Positions 10,134-19,607 of a DNA stretch of 64,000 nucleotides are shown piece by piece (the first letter of the stretch is position 1; every line of letters begins with the position of its first letter). The notes under the pieces were generated by a model. That model made no database searches, was not told where the DNA came from, and was given only the letters and a program-made list of their open reading frames with translations. A program made the position numbers and the translations under genes. The DNA comes from Dryocosmus kuriphilus (lineage: Eukaryota > Arthropoda > Insecta > Hymenoptera > Cynipidae): contig CM076193.1 of NCBI GenBank assembly GCA_038277395.1, positions 88,861,583 through 88,925,582 on the forward strand, read 5' to 3'.

Positions 10134-11059
10134 TCAACATTGGTTCAACGTTGGTTCAACATTGCACAAAAGTTGATTAGACATCTGATTTTCTATCCAC
10201 CTGTTGTGTGAACCATCAAAGCCTAACCACTTTACATATAATTTATTGCCACGTCTCTTGATTACTTTTCCCACAAGGTATACGTCTGGATGCTTAACTT
10301 TGAGAAGCTCCTGTTCATAAAATCCGCCAGCGATACTTTCTTCTTGATAGTCCTTGAGCTTGTACGTCACTGGATTGGTAGGTATGACTTGTGTTACAGT
10401 GAATATCTCTGTTGTCCAGTTGGGAGTATGTCCTTTCTCAAAGACATGCTTGTGCTTGCTGACTCGAAGTCTATTACCAACTTTAAACTTTGCTCTCTTC
10501 CTTCTGGGTATACTTCGCAGTTTTTTAAAGCGTTGCAAGAGTTCCTTTTCATCCTCAGCAGTGATATCTCTGGGCTTCATACCGATTCATCGATGTTTCG
10601 CATTGTTGTACTTGGAGATGAGAGCAGGTAAAATGTCTATCCACTTGTGGTTGTCTCTTAAGCTAAATTGGGGTCACATCTTGTTCTTGAGTGTGCGATT
10701 AAATCGTTCACATATTGAAGCCTTTAGACTACTGTGCGTTGAGTAGAGATTAATCCTGTATTGCTGCATAAGATCTTTAAATTGCGAATTATAAAATTCT
10801 TTACCTTTGTCAGTGTGTAAGTTTTTCGGAATACGCTCCTGCACCAATACAGATTCCTTTGCTGAAGTGACATCTGATCCACTCTTGCTTTTAACAGGGA
10901 CAGCCCAGGCGTACTTGGAGAAAATAACTATTACGGTAAGCAAATACTTGTAACTATTATTCTCGTGGCCATACCGTAACATTTCAACCAAATTTGCCTG
11001 CCAAGTCTCATCTATACCGCGCATTTGCACGCGACGACGTGGATAATTCTTTCTAGCCG
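10134..11059 (-). pseudogene. Polinton retroviral-type integrase (broken)
   Basis: The order on the reverse strand is a basic lead-in (ARKNYPRRRVQMRG), then the DDE core with WQANLVEM (the first catalytic Asp position reads Asn), HTDKGKEFYN (second Asp) and ICERFNRTLK (Glu). A TGA follows near 10670 and a second stop near 10595, in a segment reading KWIDILPALISKYNNAKH. The C-terminal domain starts at MKPRDI and contains NWTTEIFTV, followed by a chromodomain-like end (VYLVGKVIKRRGNKLYVKWL). This order is typical of Polinton integrases, which insert the element into chromosomes. The Asp-to-Asn change and two stops indicate loss of function. Confidence 0.85.
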
Positions 11060-11490
11060 GTTAATGCAATTCCGTGACTACTGCCAGTTTCTCCTTGTCC
11101 ATTCTCGAGGGCGTTTAGTCGAGCGTCCAACTGAGCAATGAGTTCAGCGTTACGAACTGGCAAGTCTTGTCGACTATAAATTTGCAAGTTCTTTAGTCTC
11201 TCGTTGATTGATTCCTCGAGGATACGTATCATCAAATTATTACTGTCAATATCTGTTCGCATAGACGATGTGACTTTAAACACTGTATGTATCTCGTTTT
11301 GAATAATGCGCTGTACATTTCCCAAATTGACTGCGCCTTATTATTCTTTGGCCCCACTAACGCTGCACAGTCCCTTCCCGCATACGTCATTACGACCGTC
11401 GGAGATGATTTTGAATCCCACACCAGGAGGTCCATGGCTTGCTACTGCAGCGGTTCGATCCAGGTGACATCCAAACACATCGATACTCAT
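11053..11490 (-). pseudogene. Polinton coiled-coil protein (MSIDVFG family), frameshifted
   Basis: The start is the ATG at 11490 (MSIDVFG), followed by a GPPGVGFKIISDGRND segment. After a frame slip near 11340 a heptad-rich helix follows (residues IHTVFKVTSSMRTDIDSNN, then LDARLNALENG). From memory, insect Polintons carry a protein with this head and a long coiled coil, role unknown, possibly a fibre or minor virion protein. Its end overlaps the integrase lead-in by a few bases in another frame. Confidence 0.6.
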
Positions 11491-11523
11491 CGTGATGCTG
11501 ATGATATTCTTATGTGTACACTC

Positions 11524-12444
11524 CTAATATATGATTCCGGCTTCTCGTAGTTCCTCAATAATGGACACGATTTCATTGTCGTGACCTGGATTGCCTGCTG
11601 CCTGAGACGCTAAGAATAGGCGAAGACGATCCACTAGTTCGTTAAAGTCATCCCAGTAGACATAGTCAGTATTAAGATTTTTTCTTGCTATCATATACTG
11701 TGGCAGTAAACTTCTACTCGTTGAGGACCGTCTGCGTGACACATTGAACAGTTTCGCAATAAAGTTCTTGTACTTGATACTATTACCTTTTCGAACAGAC
11801 TCAGTTGCACTGTACCGCTTTTTGTGTGCATTTGTAGCAATTGGAATTTCTTTATAATTGCTCAGATCATCAGCACTTCTATGTGATTCTTCAGAAGTCT
11901 ACCTAAACAGCAGTTCCAACAAGCCAACGGTTTTCAGGTACTGTTTATCTCCAACGTGAATATATTTTCTCTAATAAATAATGTGTTTATCGCCAATCAT
12001 AAAAGTTTCATTACTGAACTTAAGAACACCATAAATCATTTCCAAGTACTGTTTTCTGTTTTTATTTAACATCCTGAGAAACTCGTTTATTGAATAATCA
12101 TAATTAACAGATGATACAGTTGCTTCTTCAACCATAGTTTTATCAAGCTCTCCTTCTTCAGCTTCAGCTGTTACGTAGGAAAAGTTATCATCCTCCTCCT
12201 TCTCCTCATCTTTTTCTCTTGTAAGTTCATCTTTCTTCTTGATTGAAGGACTAGATATGTCAACCAGTTTTTGCAGTGGCATGACGATTGGCTTAAACCT
12301 TTCACTCATTATCTTTTGAGTGGCTTCTTTACCCATTTTCAGCATTCGATGTTTACGTGGAATCGCCTCACTGGCTTTCGCGATTTGACGGAACACCTCC
12401 TTCTCTTTGTGAAACTTTGACATGTTGATGTGTTCACGGCTCAA
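11524..12444 (-). pseudogene. DUF8207-like Polinton protein, two blocks separated by a break
   Basis: The first block starts at the ATG at 12444 (MSREHINMSKFHKEKE) and runs to a stop at 11971. It has a basic head, an acidic middle (EKDEEKEEDD) and FMIGDKHIIY. Coding sense continues past the stop and another break near 11900 to a second block, 11742-11524, with YVYWDDFNELVDRLRLFL and IVSIIEELREAGII. That ending is the signature I know from arthropod Polinton proteins grouped as DUF8207; molecular role unknown. A TATA-like site lies 34 bases before the ATG. Confidence 0.65.
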
Positions 12445-12477
12445 TCTATAATGATATCATTTCCACAGTATAACTCG

Positions 12478-12485
12478 TATTTATA
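12478..12485 (-). promoter_or_regulatory. TATA-like box upstream of the DUF8207-like gene
   Basis: On the reverse strand ctctctataaatacgag gives TATAAATA about 34 bases before the ATG at 12444. Similar boxes precede other genes of this Polinton. It also overlaps the tail of the ATPase remnant. Confidence 0.45.
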
Positions 12486-12806
12486 GAGAGATAAAACATT
12501 CAAATCCTTTTCGGTATCTACCCTCCTTGAACTCACTGTCCTTGTCAATGAGAACAAATATATACTTGTCAATATTCCAACAAGCCGAATATACGTCTCG
12601 AAATTGAGAATAACTCATGTCAGTGTTCACATGATCGTCATACACGTGTCTCAAATTCGTCTCATCCTACTAGAAAAGTATCAACAGGTTGGCATTGTCT
12701 CGCACCAAATGTTTAGGAATTGAAGTAAATAGACTGCCATGACGTTTTACCCTCTTCTTCTTCTCTGATTGGACGAGTGAATCAAAGTTATCGACTGGAT
12801 ATAACG
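12481..12806 (-). pseudogene. Polinton packaging ATPase remnant lacking its Walker motifs
   Basis: The reverse strand reads YPVDNFDSLVQSEKKKRVK, then almost at once SIPKHLVRDNANLLILF, two stops (TAG TAG), DETNLRHVYDDHVNTDMSY, and IDKDS...GRYRKGF to a stop at 12481. In the A32/FtsK-like ATPase of Polintons the first segment precedes Walker A and the second follows Walker B and the sensor region. The whole nucleotide-binding core therefore appears to be deleted with the frame kept. The assignment is from family memory. The family role is genome packaging. Confidence 0.6.
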
Positions 12807-12812
12807 AACGTA

Positions 12813-13327
12813 ATGAATGCTAAAGCGAGACTCGGTATGGGTTTGAAGAGGAAATCCAGTTCAGAGAAGAGGAAGCTCAGTTCAAAGAAGAGGAAGCTCG
12901 GTTCAAAGAAGAAGAAGAAGAAAGTAATAGGATTTAGAAAGATTGTGAATGCAGCTAAGAAAACAATGAGTGATGAAAATGTGTACATCAAGTCTGCAAT
13001 CAGAGGTGCACAGGAAGCTGTCAAAGGTGCACAAGTGACAAATCCGCTTGTTCTGCCAATACCGTCGAAAGTCGGTGGTGTTTTGCCACTGATTCCCATA
13101 TTTGCTGGACTCAGTGCACTTGAAGCTCTTGGAGCAGCTGGTAAGCCAAGGCCGTAAACAATGCTAACGCAGCTAAACAAAAACTCGTAGAGGCTCAACG
13201 TCATAACAAGACAATGAAGGCTATTTTTCTGAGAAAGGTGTTACACCTGGAACCTTAGCGGAAAGGACTATGGCTTCATATGAAAGGACAGGGACTTCGT
13301 TTAAGGCCAGCATCAAAAAAATTGTAA
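12813..13327 (+). pseudogene. Polinton basic core-like protein (pVI/pX-like), frameshifted
   Basis: I take the ATG at 12813 (MNAKARLGMGLKR) as start. A Lys/Arg/Ser-rich head is followed by a hydrophobic stretch (VGGVLPLIPIFAGLSA). Near 13143 the frame slips; the other frame continues AKAVNNANAAKQKLVE and AQRHNKTMKAI, with one stop near 13257, to a basic end LRLRPASKK at 13327. Its TAA overlaps the ATG of the protease (taatg). A basic head plus a hydrophobic patch resembles adenovirus core or cement proteins. Role inferred. Confidence 0.6.
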
Positions 13328-13686
13328 TGAAGCTAACTCATCGTGCACTCACTGATGCCGATCTGTTGAAATATGCTAAAGCTATACAAATTCCACATTT
13401 CCGTGGAATATTTATGCGTGAACAGCTACCAGTGCGTGGTCCCCGTCAAACTGAATCGGCTATTGTACATTGTGATGATAGTCACGGCGCTGATACTCAC
13501 TGCGTAACATATAGAAAGATCCGTAATAATGTTCTATACTTTGACAGATTCGTTGATCTTCGTCCACCATCGGATCTTGTCGATTACCTCGATGTTGGTA
13601 GAGCAATAAAGTACAATCATGATAGATATTAGGACTATGACAGTGTTGAGTGTGGACACTTGTGTTTAAAATTTTTGTGTAAATAG
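13327..13686 (+). pseudogene. Polinton adenain-like cysteine protease with internal TAG
   Basis: I start it at the ATG at 13327, directly overlapping the previous stop, because the family begins with the L(T/S)DADLxxYA helix and HFRGIFMRE. The catalytic His is in ADTHCVTYRK, and an acidic residue follows in YFDRFVDLRPP. A TAG at 13630-13632 interrupts just before DYDSVECGHLCLKFLC, which carries the catalytic Cys, and the next stop is at 13684. The family (Ulp1/C5-like) cleaves virion proteins during maturation. With the TAG the Cys is not reached. Confidence 0.8.
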
Positions 13687-13711
13687 CTGTATGTAAGAGA
13701 CAAATACTGTC

Positions 13712-13719
13712 TATATAGG
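13712..13719 (+). promoter_or_regulatory. TATA-like box upstream of the minor capsid gene
   Basis: tctatataggagag occurs between the protease and minor capsid frames. It resembles the box at 14348 (tctatataagggag). Confidence 0.35.
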
Positions 13720-13766
13720 AGAGTGTGATGTACTGATTAGAAGCAGTAGAGAGAAGGACACCATCA

Positions 13767-14315
13767 TCTGTGCTCGAGGTACTGTACTTCCCACCAATAG
13801 AACTCTCTCCACACAAGAACTACGCTCTTGGTCTCGTTGTATTGCTCATATTCAATGCGATTTCTAACGTTGACGCTGGAAAGAATACAATCATGATCGG
13901 TCAAAGGAAAGTCGTCATCTCGCGCAGCGAGATAAAGTGTGATAATGAAGTGGACTTCCGGCGAGTGGATTCGTTTGGACGATTGTTGGGTTTCGCACCT
14001 CATGTTCTTGAGGCCAATAAGACTCATAATTCTGCTCTACCTGTGGCTATTCTCAAAGAGAGTGCTTTACGAGTCGAATGTTATGTCACAACAGGAGCCT
14101 ACATCAACGAGCGCAAAGTGCACACGATTCACGAATTCTTTCCTATTGATCCACTAGGATATAAGATTGTGAAAGTACCGTCAAACGTCATTTATCTGAC
14201 AATCGCCGTGAAGACAATACATTAAATTCAGCTCCGCATTGTTGATAAAGACAGAGACTTGGTGAATTTTCGAGGAGAGATTATAACAATACGACTACAC
14301 GTCAAATCATCGTAA
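13767..14315 (+). pseudogene. Polinton minor capsid (penton-like) protein, shortened
   Basis: The frame contains LYFPPIELSPHKNYALGLV near the start, VDFRRVDSFGRLLGFAPHV in the middle, and GAYINERKVHTIHEFFP, KIVKVPSNVIYL near the end. A TAA at 14223 is followed in the same frame by QLRIVDKDRDLVNFRGE to 14315. This is the insect Polinton minor capsid pattern. I see no clear ATG before the first motif, and the spacing between the first two blocks is shorter than I remember for the family, so a deletion is likely. In related virions such proteins form capsid vertices. Confidence 0.65.
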
Positions 14316-14347
14316 TAGTGGGTATTGTGTACAATCGCAAAGGAGTC

Positions 14348-14355
14348 TATATAAG
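14348..14355 (+). promoter_or_regulatory. TATA-like box upstream of the major capsid gene
   Basis: gtctatataagggagac lies 10 bases before the small frame at 14365 and about 160 bases before the capsid ATG at 14514. Confidence 0.4.
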
Positions 14356-14364
14356 GGAGACAAC

Positions 14365-14529
14365 ATGCCAGACACAGGTCAGATCTCAACCAGCATGCAA
14401 GGCTCTAATACCTCAGAACGTGCTCCTTCTGACACAACTAGTCCTCAAGGTGAAAGAAAGAAATTGAAGATACATATTTGCGTATTCAGCTGTTGCAATA
14501 AAGAAAAGAAAAAATGGAAGAAATATTAA
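14365..14529 (+). CDS. Small basic ORF before the major capsid gene
   Basis: A 54-codon open frame beginning MPDTGQISTSMQGSNTS and ending in a Lys-rich run. It overlaps the capsid start by 16 bases in another frame and follows a TATA-like box. I do not recognise it. Its Ser/Thr/Gln-rich head and basic tail could be a small Polinton protein or chance. Confidence 0.3.
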   Translation: MPDTGQISTSMQGSNTSERAPSDTTSPQGERKKLKIHICVFSCCNKEKKKWKKY

Positions 14530-15175
14530 ACATTCAAGCATCAGTGACATTTGACGAGTCCATATCCCACTATCAGATTCATGCACTTCAACCTTTTGCC
14601 TCTTCGTCATTCAACAACAGTGATTAAATTCGAATGACTGTCCAGCATTAAGATTTGTACATACTGCCCAGTAAGAGTTTACTGCACGTGTACGGAAGAC
14701 TGACAAGGGGTGATGATGTAGCCAGAAATGTTACTGCTACAACCTTAGTGAGCAATGCACTCTGCTTTCTGTTTGATGAAGTTCGCTATGAACTCAATGA
14801 TATTGAGATTGATCGTTGCAAAAATGTCGGTCCACGAGCACCATAAAAGGCTAGGTCTCTCTGACTTCTGGACAAAGTTATCTTATGGAGAATGCAGGAT
14901 GGCTAGGTATTCCCGAAGGAACAAGACGTCTTACTAATGATGAGGGATTCTTTGATGTCACTATACCGCTCAGTAAGATCCCACGATTCGCTGAAGACTA
15001 TCGAAAAATCATTTTAAATGCAAAGCTTGAACTTATCCTGACAAGATCACGCAATGACTTGAACGCCATCGTTCAAAAACGCCAAGATCCTGGAAACGAA
15101 GAACAATTTAGGATCTCGATTCAGAAAGTAGAGTGGATGATACCGTATGTAATGGTTTCAGATTAGCAGAAGATA

Positions 15176-16113
15176 CGAGGCACGTCCAGAAAGTAAGTGT
15201 ACTCAATTTATGTAGGCTTCAAAAAAAATTTATTAAAACAAAAACATAGTTGGTTACACTTGTACATATGTAAGTTATTTCTCGACATAGTCACCATCCC
15301 TCTCGATGCAAGTGGTGAGCCGCGGGATCAATTTTTTGATGCCTGCCTCGAAGAAGTCTCCCGCCAGCTCTTTCGTCCACTTCTCCACCTCCCCCTTCAC
15401 CTTCACCTCCTCGTCCGGTGAAAACTTGTTTCCACTCATGTGCACCTTCAGGGAAGTGAAGAGATGTCAGGGGACTACGGGGAGTAGTTCAAAACGTCCC
15501 ATCCAAAAGAGTCCAGGATTTGTTTCGTGGCGTTGGCCGTGTGAGGTTTGGCATTGTCATGCAGCAGGCAGACTCCCTTCGCAGACAATTTCCGATATCC
15601 GAGAGTTTCTGTGATTGTTTCGTGTAACAGGGATCTGGAGATTTGCGGAAACATCGCAGAAAGATCATCTAACGTCAATCTGCGATCGTCACGGACCGCA
15701 ATCTCGATTTTTTCTACAAGTTCGTCAGTCAAAATTGAAGGTCTTCCGCTCCTCTAATCGTCATACACGGAAGTACGGCCATTTTTAAATTCGCGCCACC
15801 ACTTGTACACTCTCGTACGATTCATAGCTCCGTTACCGTAAACACTTTTCACCTCATTATAAATCTCAACTGGAGCTTTTCCCTTCACAACGAGGTAGCG
15901 AATGACGGCGCGAATTTCGCACTTGGCGGGAGATACGATCGACATTTTTCGCGAGAGATGCTACTGTGTCAAGAGTTTTCAACACACTATCCTCGGATTG
16001 GTCTTGTTTTGAAGGGGAAGGGTTAGGCTATGAGGCAGTGTTGCCAACATGTCGAAAAAGTATTTCCTGCAGCTGTGAGAGTACCAGTACATTCACTTTC
16101 CGGACATACCTCG
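15176..16113 (-). mobile_element. mariner element, copy A (938 bp)
   Basis: The terminal inverted repeats are cgaggcacgtccagaaagta on the left and, read inward, cgaggtatgtccggaaagtg on the right, flanked by TA at 15174-15175 and 16114-16115. The element sits in the Polinton major capsid gene. A related copy lies at 58012-58970. It is internally deleted and cannot make a complete transposase. Confidence 0.9.
15285..15945 (-). pseudogene. mariner transposase, copy A: HTH kept, catalytic core mostly lost
   Basis: The reverse strand starts MSIVSPAKCEIRAVIRYLVV, followed by the paired-like helix-turn-helix (VKSVYGNGAMNRTRVYKWWR). A TAG sits where the family reads DD-x-RSGRPS. The next helix (DELVEKIEIAVRDDRRLT) follows, then a jump from LGYRKLSAKG to CLLHDNAKPHTA, the second catalytic Asp. 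The first catalytic block (GDETW) is absent, and so is the third Asp block after NYSP. The end reads DYVEK. The intact N-terminus complements copy B. Confidence 0.8.
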
Positions 16114-16729
16114 TACAGTTGCTGAACTTTATTGAAAAGGACCCTCTAACCGCTATGCGTTTTCGCTCATGGGAATTGTATGAATATCCCCTGCTCCCCA
16201 CCACCTCAAGATACATATAGACTGTGAAAATGTCAACTCAGTTGGAGAAACCACTTTACGTTATCCTGGGTTTCCAGACAGGTAGAAAGGATAGGCGAGC
16301 AAGATATGATAATCGTTTAGATCATTGCAATATAAGCAATGTCAAGGTATTCCTCAATTCGCAGCACTATCCGTACGGCAATCTGAATCTGAACATTAGT
16401 CACAATCAGTTTGCACTTCTGTATGAGATGTATGCAAACTTTCAGGCAGCCTAATATAGCAAAGAGCCTGAAACAATGTTGAAGAAAAACGATTTCAGAG
16501 AACGAGCTCCTCTGGCCGCTATCGATTGCTCAAAAAAAAAATGAGTTTCCCAAACAGACCCAAGTGGACGTTCGTCTGGAATTTGAATCTGGAGACAATT
16601 TTCCCGCTGAAGCTCCAGCCTACTGTCTCATCATACACGATCGTCTTATTCAATATCAGCCTCTCAGTGGTAGCGTAGAAAAGTTGATTTAAGCGGTGGG
16701 GGTAATGTCAACAATGGTGAGGAGAAAGT

Positions 16730-16737
16730 TATAAAAG
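16730..16737 (+). promoter_or_regulatory. TATA-like box upstream of the VDVQGF gene
   Basis: gttataaaagagatg lies about 38-45 bases before the ATG at 16775, a usual core-promoter distance. Confidence 0.45.
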
Positions 16738-16774
16738 AGATGATTTCAGAAAACAGAATTCAGTTTTCGTCGAA

Positions 16775-17378
16775 ATGGAGTTCATAGTGGACGTGCAAGG
16801 CTTCAAGAAACCCGTTAACCAATTTGTCTTCAAGGAGTTGGCTGTAGTTTTTCTCCAGGAAGACTATCAACCTATGGTTTATCTCTTTAAGCCTCCTTGC
16901 TAACGGCATGTGTTGCCAGCCCGCTACAAGAGTGAAAATTTGTGACTGACCGCCAATTAACATGGTCTCGAATGGAGTGCTGGTGACATTCCCTACAAAG
17001 AAGTGCGGCACATAATTCGAGAAAGACTGCGGGTGCCAATGCAATCTACGTTAAAGGATTGGAAAAGAAAGGTGGTTAGAACAGTTTCTGAAAAATGTAA
17101 ATAATCTCGAAGATTTGCGTTGTCCTTCACTACACAAATTGCAACCTACAGTTTGCATGAGGTGTAATCACCATATTCAGTGCCGGTATGAAAATTGTGC
17201 AGTTCGAAATGCTCTTGCTCTCAGGAACTGGTTCTTGACTCCTCGGGATCAGCCTAATATTAGGCATTACACTGCAAGTAAAATCAGTGATGATGATGAT
17301 GATGTTGATGATGGTGTGAATGATGATGATACTTTGAATCAACAATTTCGGTTGAAATCGTTGCATCATTTTGTGTAA
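16775..17378 (+). pseudogene. VDVQGF-family Polinton protein, broken
   Basis: The start is the ATG at 16775 (MEFIVDVQGFKKPVNQFV), followed by KELAVVFLQ and a stop near 16900. Coding sense resumes in another frame with YVKGLEKKGWLEQFLKNV, LRCPSLHKL and a Cys/His-rich tail (CMRCNHHIQCRYENCAVRN). From memory insect genomes contain many Polinton-linked copies of this protein, with a KKxWL block and an HN-rich Cys cluster. It may be a nuclease-like protein, but its role is not established. The end is a run of Asp codons from a gatgat microsatellite, which passes straight into the terminal repeat block. Confidence 0.6.
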
Positions 17379-18729
17379 TCTAACCTTGTAGAAACTTCGA
17401 GAAACACCACTCCGACTTTGAATTCTAGAACGTTCTGATGGGAATTTCCGCAAGAAATTGTTGCATCACCTTGTGTAACCTGATGAAACTTGTAGAGCTT
17501 CTATTGCGTAATCTAACCTATTAGAAAATTCAAGAAACGCCACTTCGACTTTGAAATGCGTATTGAAACTTTTCGATGAATGTTGAAACTTGTCGAGTTC
17601 TCGGTAACCCCGTTGCACTCATAATGCTTCACCAACTGTATTTGTATGAGCGAATTTTTTCTTGTGACGTAAATTCAACCTTGACAATAATGAAGAATGC
17701 ATTCACTGAAAAATGCAGAAAAAAACCATCTGGGAATTTTGAAATTTTTTTAGTCCATCATTTAGATAAGCCCGAGAAAGTTTCCCCTTGCCCTAATCCC
17801 TTTTTCCAAATCGGTTACCGTTTTCGAGATATCTGCAAATTTTGAAAAATGCCAAAAAAATCAAAAAAATCTTGGAATTCGAAAAATTTTTTCAGTGTAT
17901 TGTTTATATCAGTCTGGAAAACTTCTCTCTTGTTCTAATCCCTTTTGTCATATCTCTTACGTTTTTCAAGATATTAACAATTTGGAAATTACAAAAATTT
18001 TGGAATTTTGAAAAAATGTTTAGTGGATCATATAGATTGGTTCAAGAAACTGTCCTGTAAGAGTTAAAATTTTATAAGTTTTTGCTTAGCTCTTACCGTT
18101 TTCGAGATACCTCCAAATTTTGAAAATCCAAAAAATCCAAAATTTTGGAATTTTGAAATTTTTTTCAGTCTATCATTTAGATCAGTCTGAGGAAGTATCC
18201 TTCTTTATAAACCTTAAAATTTTTTCCACTTTTGCGTAGTTCTTACCGTTTTAAAGGTATCTGCAAAATTTTGAAAATGCCAAAAAAAAAAAGCTTGGAA
18301 TTTGATTTTTTTTTTTTAGTCTATCATTTAGATCAGTCTGAGAAACTTCCGCCTTGTCCTAATCCCTTTCTTCATATCTCTAACCGTTTTTCGATATTTG
18401 GAAAATTGCATACAGTAGCGCCATCTGTCATCATAAAAAATAAGTATGTCGTGGTGTACTTCTGGCAACAACTAGAATTTATCATTCCAACCTCAGAACC
18501 CTACCTTACCGACTGTGGACTAATACGGACTTCGACGACGGACATTGGCGCCATCTATCGGCGACAACAAGAAGCTTGTTGTGGTGGATCCCTGCCTTAC
18601 CGACCGAATGTAATACCGACTGTCGATAATTTAGCACGGGCACGATCCACTGAGGGAATTGTGGGGCCATCTGTTGGCGACAGCGCGAAGCTAGTCGTGG
18701 TGCCGCAGAAGCCCCTTTGCTATACTACT
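17350..18729 (+). repeat. Polinton terminal block, copy B
   Basis: Same order of subrepeats as 1985-3682: gttgcatcattttgtgtaat and gaaacttcgagaaacaccac units to about 17640; decayed units with ccttgccctaatccctttt, ccgttttcgagatatctgc and cttggaatt from about 17700 to 18400; then gcgccatctgtc/aagcttgttgtggt units to tatactact at 18729. It abuts the VDVQGF gene and reads outward from it. Confidence 0.7.
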
Positions 18730-18798
18730 ATCGCAATAGGACGAAAGTCATAATTCAAGTGATGACTTAGAATGTTTAACGTCCAGGAAAACAGGAAT

Positions 18799-19500
18799 TT
18801 GATATAAAGAAATTTTCGACACTACTGGACTCATTTATTCACATGGAAATTGATCACATTACGTTTCAACACCGGTCCGGTGTTCTCATCAGATGTCTAA
18901 AATTAATTTGGAATTAGCAAGAATAATATTAGAGCTAAGAAAAAAACCATAAACAATCTTGAATATTTTTACCTAGATTTTGAGTTACATAATTATCGGA
19001 ACATCATCAGTTTACAATTTTTAAACATTTAGGATACATAGAATGTTTTTGTGAGAAGTCAGTCTGAAATTTTTATAATATATAATAAGATTTTAGATTT
19101 AATAATTTAATATTAGAATGTTGAATGTAATCAATATTAGCATATCTTTCTTAAAATTTTGAGGTTATAATGGAATTTTCCAAAAACCATCATAACTGTT
19201 TGTATAGTTTGAAATTTCATCTCAATCTTATGATATTATGTAGTGGTTTTTAATATTCCTTGTAATTAAACTTAAGATTTTTGTTGAAATTTTTAAAAAA
19301 AGTAAAGAATTTATTCGTTGGAACACGAATGTATGGTCGTATTCCAACGTATAATTCAGTACCGACGCTCCAAATTCATTACATGTAATATGGTGAAAAA
19401 GTAATAGTAGCGTAACAATAAAAAGTGTTTCGTATATAATATATAATTTTTTAATAATGTTATTGAATTTTGTTTTAAAATTTATATAGAACATAAACTT
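18799..19500 (-). repeat. PLE-1 left terminal repeat
   Basis: This is the reverse complement of the right repeat, for example gaatttggagcgtc...tgaattatacgttgga read on the opposite strand, and taatggaattttccaaaaacc. It lacks the 630 bp seen in the right copy and carries the better hammerhead-like motif. Confidence 0.85.
18862..18892 (-). ncRNA. Hammerhead ribozyme-like core in the PLE-1 left repeat
   Basis: The reverse strand reads ctgatgag, then aacaccgg, a, ccggtgtt, then gaaacg. That is the conserved CUGAUGA and GAAA boxes on both sides of a perfect 8-bp stem II. Hammerhead motifs are known in Penelope-like pseudo-LTRs. I could not assign stems I and III or the NUH cleavage site with confidence. 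Confidence 0.55.
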
Positions 19501-19607
19501 ATTTTTTGGTTTTAATTTTAAAATTGTCTTAAATTATATTTACGTTACATAGTCTAAAATCATTTGGTTAAGCTGGTAATATTATCATCAACAATAAATT
19601 ATAAAAT

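Larger units (their letters stand above)
14514..16692 (+). pseudogene. Polinton major capsid protein, split by a mariner and stops
   Basis: The start is the ATG at 14514 (MEEILNIQASVTFDESISHY). Two stops follow early, then DLYILPSKSLLHVYGRLTR, LFDEVRYELNDIEIDRCKN and, after a break, ENAGWLGIPEG and LILTRSRNDLNAIVQ. At 15174 the mariner interrupts. Past 16115 the gene resumes with LLNFIEKD, SWELYEYPLLPTT, VILGFQTGRKDRRARYD, YPYGNLNLNIS and FALLYEMYANFQ. It ends in another frame with VDVRLEFESGDNFPAEAPA near 16692. The motif series is that of the double-jelly-roll capsid of insect Polintons. The flanking TA joins the halves exactly, so the insertion hit an already capsid-like frame. Confidence 0.82.
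10134..18729. mobile_element. Polinton/Maverick element, second copy (degenerate, left end missing)
   Basis: This region holds most of the Polinton gene set: integrase, coiled-coil protein, DUF8207-like protein and ATPase remnant on the minus strand, then basic core-like protein, adenain-like protease, minor capsid, double-jelly-roll major capsid and a VDVQGF-family gene on the plus strand. The two gene sets diverge from about 12800. Polintons are large virus-like DNA transposons that use a retroviral-type integrase. The right end is the terminal block ending at 18729. Every gene carries breaks, and the polymerase gene is absent here. A mariner sits inside the major capsid gene. Confidence 0.85.

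Noticed and set aside
12788..13204. 138-codon minus-strand frame
   Set aside because: Antisense shadow of the basic Polinton protein.
18232..18753. 173-codon plus-strand frame
   Set aside because: Runs through the Polinton terminal repeat block; its protein is a translation of the repeat units.
18735..18770. RT motif FRPIAI on the minus strand just left of PLE-1
   Set aside because: Only about eight residues, with no neighbouring RT sequence and a stop close by; cannot be told from chance.
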